A stretch of DNA of 64,000 nt. It comes from Actinostola sp. cb2023 (taxonomy: Eukaryota; Cnidaria; Anthozoa; Actiniaria; Actinostolidae). A program made the translations under genes and the position numbers. Positions within the stretch are counted from its first letter, which is position 1, and every line of letters begins with the position of its first letter. The notes beneath the pieces are model-generated. The model did not search any database and was not told where the DNA came from. It saw only the letters and a program-made list of their open reading frames with translations. The stretch spans positions 356,291 through 420,290 of the forward strand of contig JAUJYZ010000131.1 in assembly GCA_033675265.1 (NCBI GenBank). Direction: 5' to 3'. Of this stretch, positions 42,817-53,931 are shown piece after piece.

Positions 42817-45800
42817 ATGTCTAAAGTTTGCTTTTTGCTTGAGGCATTGTCTGGACAATGCGGAAGTTATCGTGATGTGGTCGATTGCTGTTCTCTAAAC
42901 GACTGCACTAAAGATATTCAGTATCACCTTACCAGGTACCATCTATCAAATGACAACATAAACGAGTTTGAGCTGATACTTGCTCGGGCTGGACAGTTTA
43001 ATTTATCATGGGATCAAATTGATCGCATGTGGGTTTGTCCTAAGCATTGCCATGATCTGGGAGTCGGTTGGAAGACTTCGAAGACCACTTGCCAATATCC
43101 ATCTCATGGTGATGGAAAGAAGAAAAAAGTAAAGGGGCGCAGCACCATAACATTTAGCGTTGGCATGGAGATACAAAGATTGTATGGAATAACGGTACCA
43201 TTAGGATCACGTAAGTACTAAAGTAGCTCTCAAATACATGTGTATATTTATTTGATTCCAGTATCTTGATTTCGTTTATGCAAAATAATTTCCATTGTCA
43301 AATGTTTCATGGGAAGGGCGCAGTTTGGTTGACCGTTATTTCAGACTGTATTGTGATGGCATTATAATGTATATAATATAGTTGTTGATTAAGTTATTTT
43401 TTTCTTGTATTAGTTGTGGAATACTTTATTTAATGATAATGGTCATGTATATTGTAAAATTATAAATATTCAAAAAATAACAAATAAAGATTTCGTTCTT
43501 TACAGCAATATGCGACAATTGTAGAAAACAACACCAAGAAACAATAAAAGAGGCACACTGGTTGAGACAAGAGATTCCTCCATCTCAGTTAAAACAGGAC
43601 ATGATAAGGTAAATAGTTTATATACAGTCAATGTCATTAACGTTGTCCAGCTAAAAAGAAATTAAAACACTACAATAAATGTCACGTGTCTCATCATATA
43701 TTCGTTTTGCGCGCGTTATATGAGCAATTATTGTGCACGTGGAGCGGATATACTTCATACTTTGAATTATATCAGCTCCACGTGCACAATAATTGCTTGT
43801 TTCGTGCACGCAAAACGAATATATGCTGAGCCAATGTACCACAACGATCCCCATATTCCTTATTGACGTTTTATTTCAGAGATGAAAGGCAAACAAAAAT
43901 AAAAGCAGCGTCTGCATTATCCCAATGGTTTTCACCTGGAAATCCTACAACCCCTTCAACAAAGGACAAACTGTGGACACCTGGCTATTTCACCCTCCAA
44001 GAAGAAAGTTTTAAAGAACAAGATGGCCAAGTGAAACTCGATGTTTTAAACTATGCAATAGAAAGACTCTCAGAGGGAGTAGAGGGCATGGCTGACATTA
44101 CAACTGAGCCGGTAGAGTTTCAGTTAAAAACAACGTTCGATAAGGCATCATTAGAAGAAAGAAAGATATGCAAAGAGAAAGCCAAAAATGCTTGTCGAAT
44201 AGTTTGTGCTACCATTGCTCCGAAAGATGGTGACACTTTGTTAAAATCAATTCAGGAGCCAGAACAGAAGATTTCTGAAGAGATATTCTCGTTGTTAATG
44301 GCTCACAGCAAAGCCCCAACAAAAAACATCAAAATCCAAATTTTGAGTTTGTATGCACACCAGTTTTCCGTTGAGAAACTAAAGGAGCTTCATTCACCCT
44401 TTGAAAAAGTAAGCAGTCGCCAAATAAAGGCAGCAAGGGAACACGCTAAAAAGCTTGGCTCGGGAATGCCACTACAAAAGACGGTTCTTCATCGAGTTAG
44501 AATCGACAAGCAAAAACTTGATCACTTTTTATCATTTATAGACCGCCCTTACTTTTATCAAGATGTCGCGTTTGGTACCAGAACTGTCAAACTTGATAGC
44601 GGAGAGAAATTAACAATGCCAAATGTTGTCCGTACTGTAACTAGAGCAACGATGATTGCGCAATACATGGAACACTGTCAAAAACACCGATTTTGTTCCC
44701 CTCAGTCGCTCTAGCTTATATCGAGTACTTGCAGTAAGGCAAGCATCTCAAAGAAAGTCTTTACAAGGTAAATGACGACAACGATTTAGCGTTATTTCTG
44801 TGACCCAATAAAGTGTTACTATTAGTGATGTTATGATATCGGTCTTTTGCAAATAGTTACACACACTCGAGCTTACTAGACAAGACCGAAAGGTGGCATG
44901 CGAAATGTTATTGAAAATGTGCGCATAGTCGTAATGAAGATGCATGGCTTGTGATGACTCGGCTAATACACCACTGATTGCATATACATCACTGATTTTT
45001 GTGTAGAAAACAAACAAACAACATTACCTATATGCTACCTTTCACTCCTGTCGCGTAGGCTTTAGCGCTTTATCGACAACGTTTTTGTAAACAGACTGCT
45101 GTACCGAAAGCTTGACATGAAAATATATAAGCCGAAGCACTATAATCTATCGCTCTCTATATAATTGTTATCCACAGTAACTAGTCTTTGTACTTATATA
45201 CTTAGGTTTGGATAACACAGCTGCAGATGGCGCAGAAGGAATACAGACACTTCTAAACATTGTAGATGAGTTAGAATATAGTTTTGGAGTAAGCAAAAAG
45301 TGGTGTAGTGATGCAAAAACAAATCTAAAGGAGGCGAAAAGATACTTCAAGACTGAATATCGACAACATTGCCGTGCTAAATCAAGCCAATGCCCTGACC
45401 ACTGCAGAATGTTTGCTCTGAGTGACCAATCAGAAAACTGCTTTGCCGGTGAATGTCTTCATGAGCACAACGACATTTGCGCAAATTGTGAGGCACTTCA
45501 AGAAACGATAAAATCAGTGGAACAAAAAATTCACGAAGTTTCTTCGAACATGTACTCTAAGGAACAGCATGATGACATGATGTACGACTTTGTGCAAGCA
45601 GTTAACAACATATTAGAATGGAAAGCTCAAATAATCAGAGCTGAAAACCAAGATGAAGGAAAGCAACTTGTGTTGACAAGTCTCGACAAAGATTCAGCAT
45701 TGATACTGATAGACTGGGCAATGAAGTTCAACCAGATGAAATACAGAGAAAAACAATCGGATTGGTTTGCGAAAAGAGGGATTAGTTGGCATGTTAGTAG

Positions 45801-47331
45801 CGTCATCACAAAAGACAACGACGGTCTTCTTCAAGTGTCTTACTTTGCGCATTTGTTCAACAACTGTACTCAAGACTGGTTTGCGGTAACATCGTTGTTA
45901 GAACACCTTTTATCGCCGTCCATTCGTGAAACAGTTAAACCTTCACTGACGAGAGTCATCCTAAGGTCAGACGAAGCCGGGTGCTATCATAATAGCAATT
46001 TGTACTCGGCGGCAGTGGATGTTGGTAGGTATATGGGTGTGGCTGTTGAAGGGTATGATCACTCTGAACCCCAGTTTGGAAAGGACATAACAGACCGCAT
46101 TATTTGCCCATTAAAGGGAGCCCTACGTAGATACTGCAACGAAGGGAATGATATTCTTTGTGCTGAGGACATGTATAAAGCTCTCAAAGAAAGGCCAGTC
46201 AAGGGAACTACAGCTACTGTGTGTTCCTACTCTGAAGATAATAAAGATATTGTCATAAACAAGTTTCCGGGCTCGAGTGCTTACCACAACTTTCGTTTCA
46301 GCGAGGAGGGCGTAAGGGTATGGAAGGCTTTCGGAATAGGACCAGGAAAGATTATTTCATGGAATGATATATACGTTCACCATCAAAGTCCTACTAATCT
46401 AAAAATCCACGAAGGACATTATTTTTTTCCTCTTGCTGTTAGAAATCTGGAGCTCCGACAAAAATAAGTATCTAAGATAAGTGGTGACGAGGTAGAGAGT
46501 AATCTGTTCAAATGTCAAGAAACTAACTGTCAGGCAACCTTTAATACTATTGACGAAGTAGAAGACCATCTAAGTTTCTTTGATCACTCGACGTGCAAAT
46601 CAGAAAATGAGAGTCTTTTTGATACCTTGCGGCGAGATTGGGTAGAAAGATTTGCATCAGTTACCATAGCCGGGACGAGTGCAATCGAAACTGAAAGGCC
46701 TTCAAGCACTTCTGCATCAACGTGCAGCAGAATAAAGCTTCATCAAGGATGGGCGCTTTCTAAGCGACGAACAAACACAAGGTTTAGCGAAACCGTTCGC
46801 AAATATCTTACAGCAAAGTACGACATTGGAGAAAGGACAGGACAAAAAGCTGATGCTCTTCAGGTATCTAAAGACCTACGAAAAGCTTTGCGCGAGGATG
46901 GTGAGCGATTATTTACCAAAAATGAATGGTTATCAAAGAGTCAAATCCAGGGTTTTTTATCACGAATGGCAGCATCACGACGAAGACAACATAATCATCC
47001 TCATGTCTACGAAAAATCACTTGATAGAGAACAAACGCCAGATGATGATGATGATGATGACGATGCATATGATGATGGTGAACTGGATACTATCTATTAC
47101 CAGGGACTTGTACAAGAGGTTTTCAGTGACATGGCGCTGGCACATCCTATTATGTACGACACATACAATCTATGCGAATATGTAAAAGAACACCTATTGT
47201 CCAAGTTTACGATTCCTGTATTGAAGGAAATTTGCAGTCATTTGGAGTTGACGTTTAAAACCAAGTACCGAAAAGCAGATCTCATTGCCACCATTGAACA
47301 GGCCGTGAAAGAATGCAGCTGCTGGAAATAA
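42817..47331 (+). pseudogene. D-D-D transposase-like gene, copy 2 (four exons, two lesions)
   Basis: Exon 1 (42817-43210) has a CPKH...C..H cluster and ends at TCAC|GTAAGT. Exon 2 (43506-43608) gives PICDNCRKQH. Exon 3 (43880-44767) carries YFYQDVAFGTRTVKLDSGEK and RVLAVRQASQRKSLQ. Exon 4 (45206-47331) holds CPDHCRMFALSD with C/H cluster, ALILIDWAMKF (first Asp), VILRSDEAGCYHN (second), FGKDITDRIICPLKGALRRY (third), a C2H2-like CQETNCQATF finger, a TG.KAD...R.A region, eight Asp, and LKEICSHLELTFKTKYRKAD (SAP-like), ending CSCWK. Splice phases agree. Lesions: one extra T at 44691-44694 and an in-frame TAA at 46465-46467. It is probably a DDE-type transposase. Confidence 0.8.
43697..43824. repeat. 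hairpin element in intron 2 of copy 2
   Basis: The arms ATATTCGTTTTGCGCG...GCACGTGGAGC and their mirror (GCTCCACGTGCACAATAATT...CAAAACGAATAT) form an imperfect ~50-bp stem. It lies wholly inside the intron between exons 2 and 3, so it does not disturb coding. Confidence 0.75.
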
Positions 47332-47350
47332 ACAAGCAAGTATTTTGAAT

Positions 47351-47379
47351 CCCCCCCGGGGGGGGGGGGGGGGGGGGGG
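47351..47379. repeat. C7-G22 homopolymer tract downstream of copy-2 stop
   Basis: Seven C followed by 22 G begin 20 bp after the stop codon at 47331. On the transcript this is a long G-run capable of quadruplex formation. Copy 3 has a matching G-run of about 32 at the equivalent place. Confidence 0.95.
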
Positions 47380-48051
47380 TAGGTGCGACTCCCATATATA
47401 TAAAGAATCGGGGAAGCTCGTCGTATGGGTGTCGAAAAAGAATATCCAATGTATATTCAATATAGATAATAGTCAGGTAACCAGGATACATGTCAACAGC
47501 ATTCGAATACTAAACCCCGCAAACAGTACGTTAAGTGACAGTTATTGTGGCCGGAGTGTTGACAATTACAGTTGTATGGTACCTTTTAGGGGTTAAAAAA
47601 ATACGCGCCACGCCCATCAAAACACACTTTCGGTATCTTTAGGGGTATTTTTCAAAATTTATGACAATTATCCCTGTATACGGGAGTATAAAATACGTTT
47701 GTAATCAAATCAATATAATTGGGAGGTGCACTACCTGGTCCACTGTATGTGTGTCGATTGTGGTCCTTCAAAGAAACGTCATTTATATATATGACCTAAT
47801 AAATATATATTTTTCAAAAGTCACCGCAAAAACAGTATTATGCCGCAACTGCATGATTAAACTATTATTCCGGAAAAATGGACTTTTATGCCGGCGTATT
47901 TCCCGAATCGCAAACCATAGTAGTCATGCTCGAAATTGTATATCTAAGCTTAATGGCGGTCAGAGACTGCAATCGTTGTTTAATCAGACCGGAAATGACG
48001 TTTACGAAGATCAGTAAAAATTGTATACAAATCAGTAGCTCAAGAACTCAA

Positions 48052-48955
48052 ACATGTCATCATAGAATTGCAATTTTCAGTAATACTTTAATATTTAGGG
48101 CAGTACATTTACCTCATTTGAACACCTGTTTAAGGCATAAGCGTTTCGTTACTTATGAAATCGAAAAAGATTAAGCTCATTAGCTGACGCTGTGAATTTA
48201 TTATATGCAAATATTAGAGAAATACCTTTAATACTTTCAGACTTAAAAACATAAAACTTGAAACACGTTTATCGAGTTTACGACTTCCAATACTTCCAAT
48301 AGATATATTAGAATACTATAATGGATCTGTGGTTCATTGAGAGATTCAAATTAGGACTTTTCGTCATTCGCCGTAATCTTCAACACAGACAAAGCGCCAA
48401 AACATAATTACGAAATTGACAATGTTTGACGGCTCGTAGGGACACGAAAAATCGCAAACCCACACGATTTTTTTTACTCAGAGCTTAGAAACATGTTAGG
48501 AACTTGCATTTAGGTAGTTATTTATGTCGAAAATCTTCCGCAAAATGAGAACTCGACTTTTAAATGAACACTACTTTTGCCCCATTCTCAAAACCACGTG
48601 ACTATGCTATCTTTGAAGCCGTTTTACTCGTAAGTAAAGAATTCAACAATTGTGATATTTCGTGTGTAAACACCACTAGTAATGTGCTTTACCAAATAAT
48701 TAATGAAATTCCAATTCAAAGAAAAATCGCGAAATGGTGGGCCCTCGAATCTTATTGAAAAAAACTGAAAATTAGGGCGCGAAACGGTGAGACTGGGTGG
48801 GATCTTTGATCGCTTGTAAATTCGTCAATTTTAAATATTTTTAAAAACGAATGCCCATTTCATTAAATTGGAACAAAGTTGTATCATTGAGTAAAAAAGA
48901 AAGGAAATCGAATTTTGAAACGGAGACGACCGGTCCGTTCTTACAGAGACAGCCT
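48052..48955 (-). repeat. right terminal inverted repeat of copy 2
   Basis: Mirror of 41775-42679. The TTAA at 48956 is followed at once by LINE coding sequence that continues from 41770. Confidence 0.9.
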
Positions 48956-49800
48956 CTTAAGAGACATTTAAACTTAATTTGTTAGATAGGAGCCAATGAC
49001 TCACATTCTTAAGATCAATATTCACCATTTGTTCTAGATCACTAAAGCACGAGGCAGTAGTGGTTATAAGTAATGTAAAAACGTGAGTTGTCACTGATTT
49101 AGGTAAAAAATACTGTACTTACCGGGACGTTTCGGATGCGTACTGCAACCTTCATCAGCTAGATGTAATGATATGGCGTCTAGGGAATATATAACGTTAG
49201 GTGTGATCACTTAAGAATGTTGTAGACTTTAGGGAAATAGATGTGTTCATTAATAGAGTTGCTTTCACGCATGGAATGCCAAGCTTCAAGGACCAGTCTT
49301 TTGTTCCATTGACTTTCACGATCGATATCGATGATTTCAACACCATCAAAGTCAAAATGGTGTTGTGTTTGTAGATGATGTTGTACCAGCTGTGAGTTGC
49401 GGTCCAAGTTGAAAAAGGTTTTGGTATGTTCTTTTATGAGCCCTGGATGTTTGTCCAACATAGACTTTATTACATTCCTTGCAGTTGATATGGTAAACGA
49501 CACCCGTGGTGGAAATCTTGTCGATTCTGTCTTTTGGCTTTTTTGGAATAGACGAGATAGTGTGAGTCGATTTGTGTGAAACTCTGACGTTGAAATTGTT
49601 TAAGGTACTGGTGATCTTTTCAGACACGTCTTTAATGTATGGTAAAACTACGAAACCACGATCTTGTGGTTGCTGCGGTTGTGTTCGCTGTTGTGGTTAT
49701 GTTGGTGTCATCAGCATACATTCTTGCATCCGAATAGTTTAAACAGAGAGGTAGATCATTAATATATATGATGAAGAGTAATGGCCCTAAGATAATAACA
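48956..49800 (-). pseudogene. CR1/L2-like LINE, upstream part, interrupted by a Penelope-like element
   Basis: At 48956-49077 the minus strand reads FSDLEQMVNIDLKNVSHWLL and SNKLSLNVS. In the LINE family this directly precedes the KTEYILL segment found at 41750. At 49694-49800 it reads ILGPLLFIIYINDLPLCLNY and ARMYADDTNITTT, the catalytic YADD block. Between them lies a 616-bp Penelope-like insertion with GTGGTTAT on both sides (49070-49077 and 49694-49701). The LINE is cut off at 49.8 kb by another inverted-repeat element. Confidence 0.85.
49078..49693 (-). pseudogene. Penelope-like element, GIY-YIG end
   Basis: The minus strand encodes DRGFVVLPYIKDVSEKITST, PKKPKDRIDKISTTGVVYHI and NCKECNKVYVGQTSRAHKRT (GIY-YIG: VVY...YVG). 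After a frame change it gives LIKEHTKTFFNLDRNSQLVQ, HHFDFDGVEIID and EAWHSMRESNSINEH, then a stop at 49207. A 3' region with GGGACGTTTCGGATGCG follows. The 8-bp direct repeat GTGGTTAT flanks it. It is 5'-truncated and frameshifted, so inactive. Confidence 0.8.
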
Positions 49801-49805
49801 ATTAA

Positions 49806-51363
49806 TTGTCCTGAATTACTCTGTGATAAATCAAATACAAAATTTTGATTCCATTTTAATGATAATGAAGCAGATTATTTCACGGCAATGTTGTAAGAAA
49901 TATCGATATTGTTGCAAAGTCATTGCATGAACATGTTCAATGAAGTAATTAGTATTCATTCAGTACGTGTTGCTGTTGACATACAGATTCTAAATGATGA
50001 TTTGCGGACGAACTTTCAAATGTTTAATAACGGTATATTTACTGAATAAATCCATCTAGGCATTACATATATTTGTTTTGATTGGATTGTAATATGTTGT
50101 ACATAGAGAGAGCTTGAAACCCTTGTTTTCCCGGCAAAATCGCGATCAAACACTTCTGTCACACAATCTGCTGAAATTGACTGACTGAGTGTTTATTGAC
50201 TTAATTAGTATGTGTGAAACGAAGCTATTTACCTTTTATCATGTTCTTGTAAGATTTTAAGTGTCATTGTCTGAGAAAACCGGGCAGAGTTGAAAGATGG
50301 GGGTCGGCCGATTCCTTTCAAATTGCTATCATTTATTACCTATAGGAATAGATTAAGAATGGTCGTATTTAAAGTTTGGTTCAGGCTTTTGCTCGAAAGT
50401 TGACCACCCCCCCCTTGTTTTGCATCAAAATCGCCCTGAAAGACGCTAAAATTTCGGGTCACTTTGGCGCTCTGTAAAAGTCATATTACATGATTTTCTA
50501 TGATACATTTAGTTTGGTTGTGATATTTAGCCTATGTAGAGCTGGGTTACATGCAATAATGGCAAATTTTCGAAAAACATCTTATTTTCACTTCGAGTTA
50601 AAAGTCAGTTGTCGACGGCCTTCGGCGGTCGACTAAATTTAAGCCATTTTATGGAGGTCCGTTCTTAAAAGTGCGGCAGTTTATTTTCTTAATTTAGCCA
50701 TTTTTAACAAGTTTATTCTTTCCTTTCTTGATTTCCAAAAACTCTTACTCGGATATTTTCAACGACTTCGCGTGAGCAGCCTCCGACTCTTCAAGGTAGT
50801 CGGCTCTTTTCCCGTCAAATTTTGTTTGTTTATCATCAATAAGTCGGACTTGGTTCTTCGTATACTGTCTTTTTAACCGCAAGCCACTCTTTAGTGCTTT
50901 AAAAGACCTTAAAATCTTACAAGAACATGATAAAAGGTAAATAGCTTCGTTTCACACATACTAATTAAGTCAATAAACACTCAGTCAGTCAATTTCAGCA
51001 GATTGTGTGACAGAAGTGTTTGATCGCGATTTTGCCGGGAAAACAAGGGTTTCAAGCTCTCTCTATGTACAACATATTACAATCCAATCAAAAGAAATAT
51101 ATGTAATACCTAGATGGATTTATTCAGTAAATATACCATTATTAAACATTTGAGAGTTCGTCCGCAAATCATCATTTAGAATCTGTATGTCAACAGCAAC
51201 ACGTACTGAATGAATACTAATTACTTCATTGAACATGTTCATGCAATGACTTTGCAACAATATCGATATTTCTTACAACATTGCCGTGAAATAATCTGCT
51301 TCATTATCATTAAAATGGAATCAAAATTTTGTATTTGATTTATCACAGAGTAATTCAGGACAA
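49806..51363. mobile_element. TTAA-bounded palindromic element with a nested TTAA-bounded insert
   Basis: Two 451-bp arms (49806-50256 and 50913-51363) are reverse complements with few differences. Their outer ends (TTGTCCTGAATTACTCTG) abut TTAA at 49802-49805 and 51364-51367, and their inner ends abut TTAA at 50257-50260 and 50909-50912. Between the inner TTAAs is a 648-bp segment starting GTGTCATTGTCTGAG, nearly the terminus of copy 3. Either a perfect palindrome with TTAA at its centre received a second element, or it is a rearranged long-TIR element. There is no coding sequence. Confidence 0.75.
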
Positions 51364-51379
51364 TTAATAGTTATTAGTG

Positions 51380-52300
51380 TTTTAATTTCAAGATTACACA
51401 GTCGTACAAATGAACGTTACTGAGTGGTGGTTACCTGAAATAAATAATTGTTACAATTGTCTCGTGTGTATGAGAAACTCATGTGTTTCACTATGGATAT
51501 ATCGATCATTTGTTCGTTTTCATCTGAAAGTTCACGGTGCAGTTCTGTTAGTAGGGTCTGGGCTATACGGGGGCGTGCCGCTGGACAGGGTATCGGTTTT
51601 TGACTGGGTATATAATGTTATGTGAGTCTGTCCTAAACAGGGTATGGTAATGCACGATTGTCGTCGGTGATGAATTTTTGTGTACTGTATCAGTAGAACT
51701 GCCAGACAGAAGACATTATTTTGTCCTTTGTCCTAAATAGGGTCATAAAATAGAGGGTGTTGTCCTAGACAGGGTGGATATTTTAGTATATATATTTTGT
51801 CCTAAACAGGACCAGGGTTTCAAACCCTCAGCGGCACCCCTATACCCAAACATGGGTCAAGTGAGTTTTTTAATCTACTAGTCATTAGCTTAGTTTTCTA
51901 AGAAAAAACAAATGGGTACTTTTAGGCCAGTTTCGCGTGAGTTAGACATAACGATAATAGTTTTCACGGTTTTCACGTGAAGGCTGCCACCAGTGCAGCC
52001 GAAACGTCATTTGAACCATTATTTCATTACGCGTGAAAACTGAAAAAACTATTATCGTTAAAAAAACTTATAACATTTTCAAATACTGAACATTACTCTA
52101 AAACATGAATTGCTTGTATGTGGTATAAACAGTTAACGATTATGATTTTTTATTCCTAATCTTTTCTCATTTTCTGTTTTGGTTATCTGGATGGGAGAAT
52201 GTGGAGGGGAGGGGAGGGGTGGTTTCGACGCCGTAAATTGTTGATTTTGGTACTGTACCTTATTTTTAATTTATGCGCTTCCGTTATTGTCAAGAACAGG
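51380..52300. repeat. non-coding stretch with short imperfect repeats and a hairpin
   Basis: The word TGTCCTAAACAGGGT and close variants recur about five times between 51555 and 51815, a degenerate array. At 51951-52062, ACGATAATAGTTTTCAC and GTGAAAAC...CTATTATCGTT form a hairpin. No coding sequence is recognised. Confidence 0.55.
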
Positions 52301-52373
52301 CGTTAAACCATCTGTAGTTTATAGCAGTTTCTATAGCCTGGCTTTGACTGTAGTGCACCTCTCAAACTCCTCG

Positions 52374-52488
52374 TGCACGTCTCCCGCCTGCTCCCTACCC
52401 CATCTCCCTCCTCCCTCCCCCCTCCCCCGTCCCGCTTCCCCTTCCTCCTTCCCCCGTTCCCCCCTCCTCCTTTCCCCATCCCCCCTCT
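52374..52488. repeat. polypyrimidine tract
   Basis: More than 100 bp are almost purely C and T on the plus strand (CTCCC/CCTCC words), abutting the tRNA-like SINE head. A second tract of the same kind lies at 52805-52882 on its other side. Confidence 0.85.
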
Positions 52489-52493
52489 AGGGA

Positions 52494-52800
52494 GCAATGG
52501 TGGCCGAGTGGTGAGAGCATTCGCCTCTCATGAAACGCTGTGTGCCTGCCTGGTTCAATTCACGAATCGGGCACTTCATGTGAGTTGAGTTTGTCAGTTC
52601 GTTCTCTCCCTTGTTTCGAGGGTTTTTCTTCTGGTACTCCGGTTTTCCTCCCTCATTAAAAACGAACTAGTGAGATGAGCGTTGGGTGTATAGTACATAA
52701 TAGAGAATGTAGTAAGAAATGAGTGTTGAGAGTCGTGTCCCAAATTAGCAGTAATGCTAGATCGATTGACACGTTGAATTAAAAAAAAAAGTATTTTATT
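52494..52800 (+). mobile_element. tRNA-derived SINE
   Basis: The first ~75 bp resemble a tRNA gene: an A-box TGGCCGAGTGG at 52501 and a B-box GGTTCAATTC at 52552 with typical spacing, but with poor stem pairing, so not a functional tRNA. A body containing TACTCCGGTTTTCCTCCC and an A-rich end near 52785 follow. The internal Pol III promoter, body and tail indicate a SINE. Confidence 0.7.
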
Positions 52801-52910
52801 CCAAACACCCTCCTCCCCCTTCCCCGCCCACCGTTCCTCCTTCCCCCCCCCCTTTCCCCCCCTACCCCACCCCTTTCCTCCCCCAACGCACGCTCCAATA
52901 GCGCCAGATA

Positions 52911-53208
52911 CCACAGGGCCCCCTAATTAATCAATAATTTCACAAAAATGCTAATAAAAGAATAAAAGTAATTATATCGCTTTTTGTTTTTCTTTGTCAC
53001 GCGCGCGCGTGGTATACCGCGACACACCGCGCGCGCGCGCGCGTGATAAAGAAAAACAAAAAACAATATAATGTAATATAATTTGTAATTTTAGCTGGAA
53101 ACGTTCATTATGCTGAGTTTTAATCAAACAAAGCTTTTTCTCTATAATTACTTTTATTCTTTTACTAGCATTTTTGTGAAATTATTGATGAATTAGGGGG
53201 CCCTGTGG
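52911..53208. mobile_element. 298-bp MITE with AGATA duplication and (CG)n core
   Basis: TIRs of ~65 bp start CCACAGGGCCCCCTAATT; the flanks carry AGATA at 52906-52910 and 53209-53213. Inside is a second hairpin: TTTTTGTTTTTCTTTGTCAC plus (GC)n mirrored by (GC)n plus GTGATAAAGAAAAACAAAAA. The alternating CG runs (about 53000-53045) are candidates for Z-DNA or cruciform structure. Confidence 0.85.
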
Positions 53209-53559
53209 AGATACCCTTCTTTTCCTGCGGGTAACTGCGGCTTGCATAACCAGTTGTGACGTAAGCGTTTCTGAAAAGCTCCGTTTTTGCACCAAATATA
53301 GATCCAGGCGCAGATCCAGACCGGTTTACGCCGTTTTCCGGAGAACGGTCAATTTTTTCAAAGTAAGAGTAATATATATATATATAGCTCTCTTGAATGT
53401 TTAATTTATTCATAAAAAGGTACATATACAAAAACTGCCGGTTCGGGAAACGGTCACATCTTTTCCTGGATCTGAGACCTGCATGCGGCGTTTTTTCAAA
53501 CGTCTCCACTTTTGAAAGCGTTTTCGAAAACCTCCGTTTTCATCTATGTTTTCATTTGT

Positions 53560-53612
53560 TTGTTTGTCAGTGGAATGCGCTATATAAGAACCGACATATT
53601 ATTATTATTAGT
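53560..53612 (+). mobile_element. LINE/SINE 3' tail
   Basis: GTGGAATGCGCTATATAAGA followed by ACATATTATTATTATTA is very similar to the tail at 6.2 kb, indicating another insertion of the same retroelement type. The 5' limit is unclear. Confidence 0.5.
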
Positions 53613-53931
53613 GGACGATCGCTAAAAACGGATAAAAAAGTATGCGTTTTCAAACGAAAACGGATTAGTGTGGACGGGGCCGGCTCAGTGCGTGGACTGA
53701 CGCAATATGAGACTGGACATCGACTGGACAGTAGAGAGAGATTGGCTGGTGAGAGTTCACTATTATAGTCCAGTTATGTCTGTAACTGAACACACTAGTT
53801 TGTTGATTTGTTGTATCAAATCATTTTTAACTCACTGGATTACAAGATATTACAATACTATTGTATCAGCAATCCAATGCTACTTTAACGGTGAATACAG
53901 CCAAATTTAAATTAGTGATGCGTGACCATGT

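Larger units (their letters stand above)
41775..48955. mobile_element. 7.2-kb long-TIR DNA transposon at TTAA (copy 2)
   Basis: Perfect ends GAGGCTGTCTCTGTAAGAAC (41775) and the reverse complement (48955) sit next to TTAA at 41771-41774 and 48956-48959. The arms run about 905 bp inward (to about 42679 and from about 48052) with only scattered differences. The interior holds one multi-exon gene on the plus strand encoding a D-D-D transposase-like protein. The flanks are two halves of one LINE. Because the flanking sequence is palindromic (TCTTAAGA), a longer target duplication cannot be excluded. Confidence 0.9.

Noticed and set aside
41775..48955. 8-bp target duplication TCTTAAGA (hAT-like)
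   Set aside because: The flank is palindromic, so 4- and 8-bp readings give the same empty site. The TTAA reading is preferred because sister elements also abut TTAA, but 8 bp is not excluded.
52303..52497. Gly/Arg-rich ORF opposite the polypyrimidine tract
   Set aside because: It is a direct translation of a low-complexity purine strand, not a protein-like sequence.
52494..52567. Functional tRNA gene at the SINE head
   Set aside because: The A- and B-boxes are present, but stems pair poorly and the sequence continues into a SINE body.
5434..53612. CRISPR-like or operon-like structure in the tandem repeats
   Set aside because: The repeats are minisatellites or MITE arms without regular spacers, and the gene structure is clearly eukaryotic.
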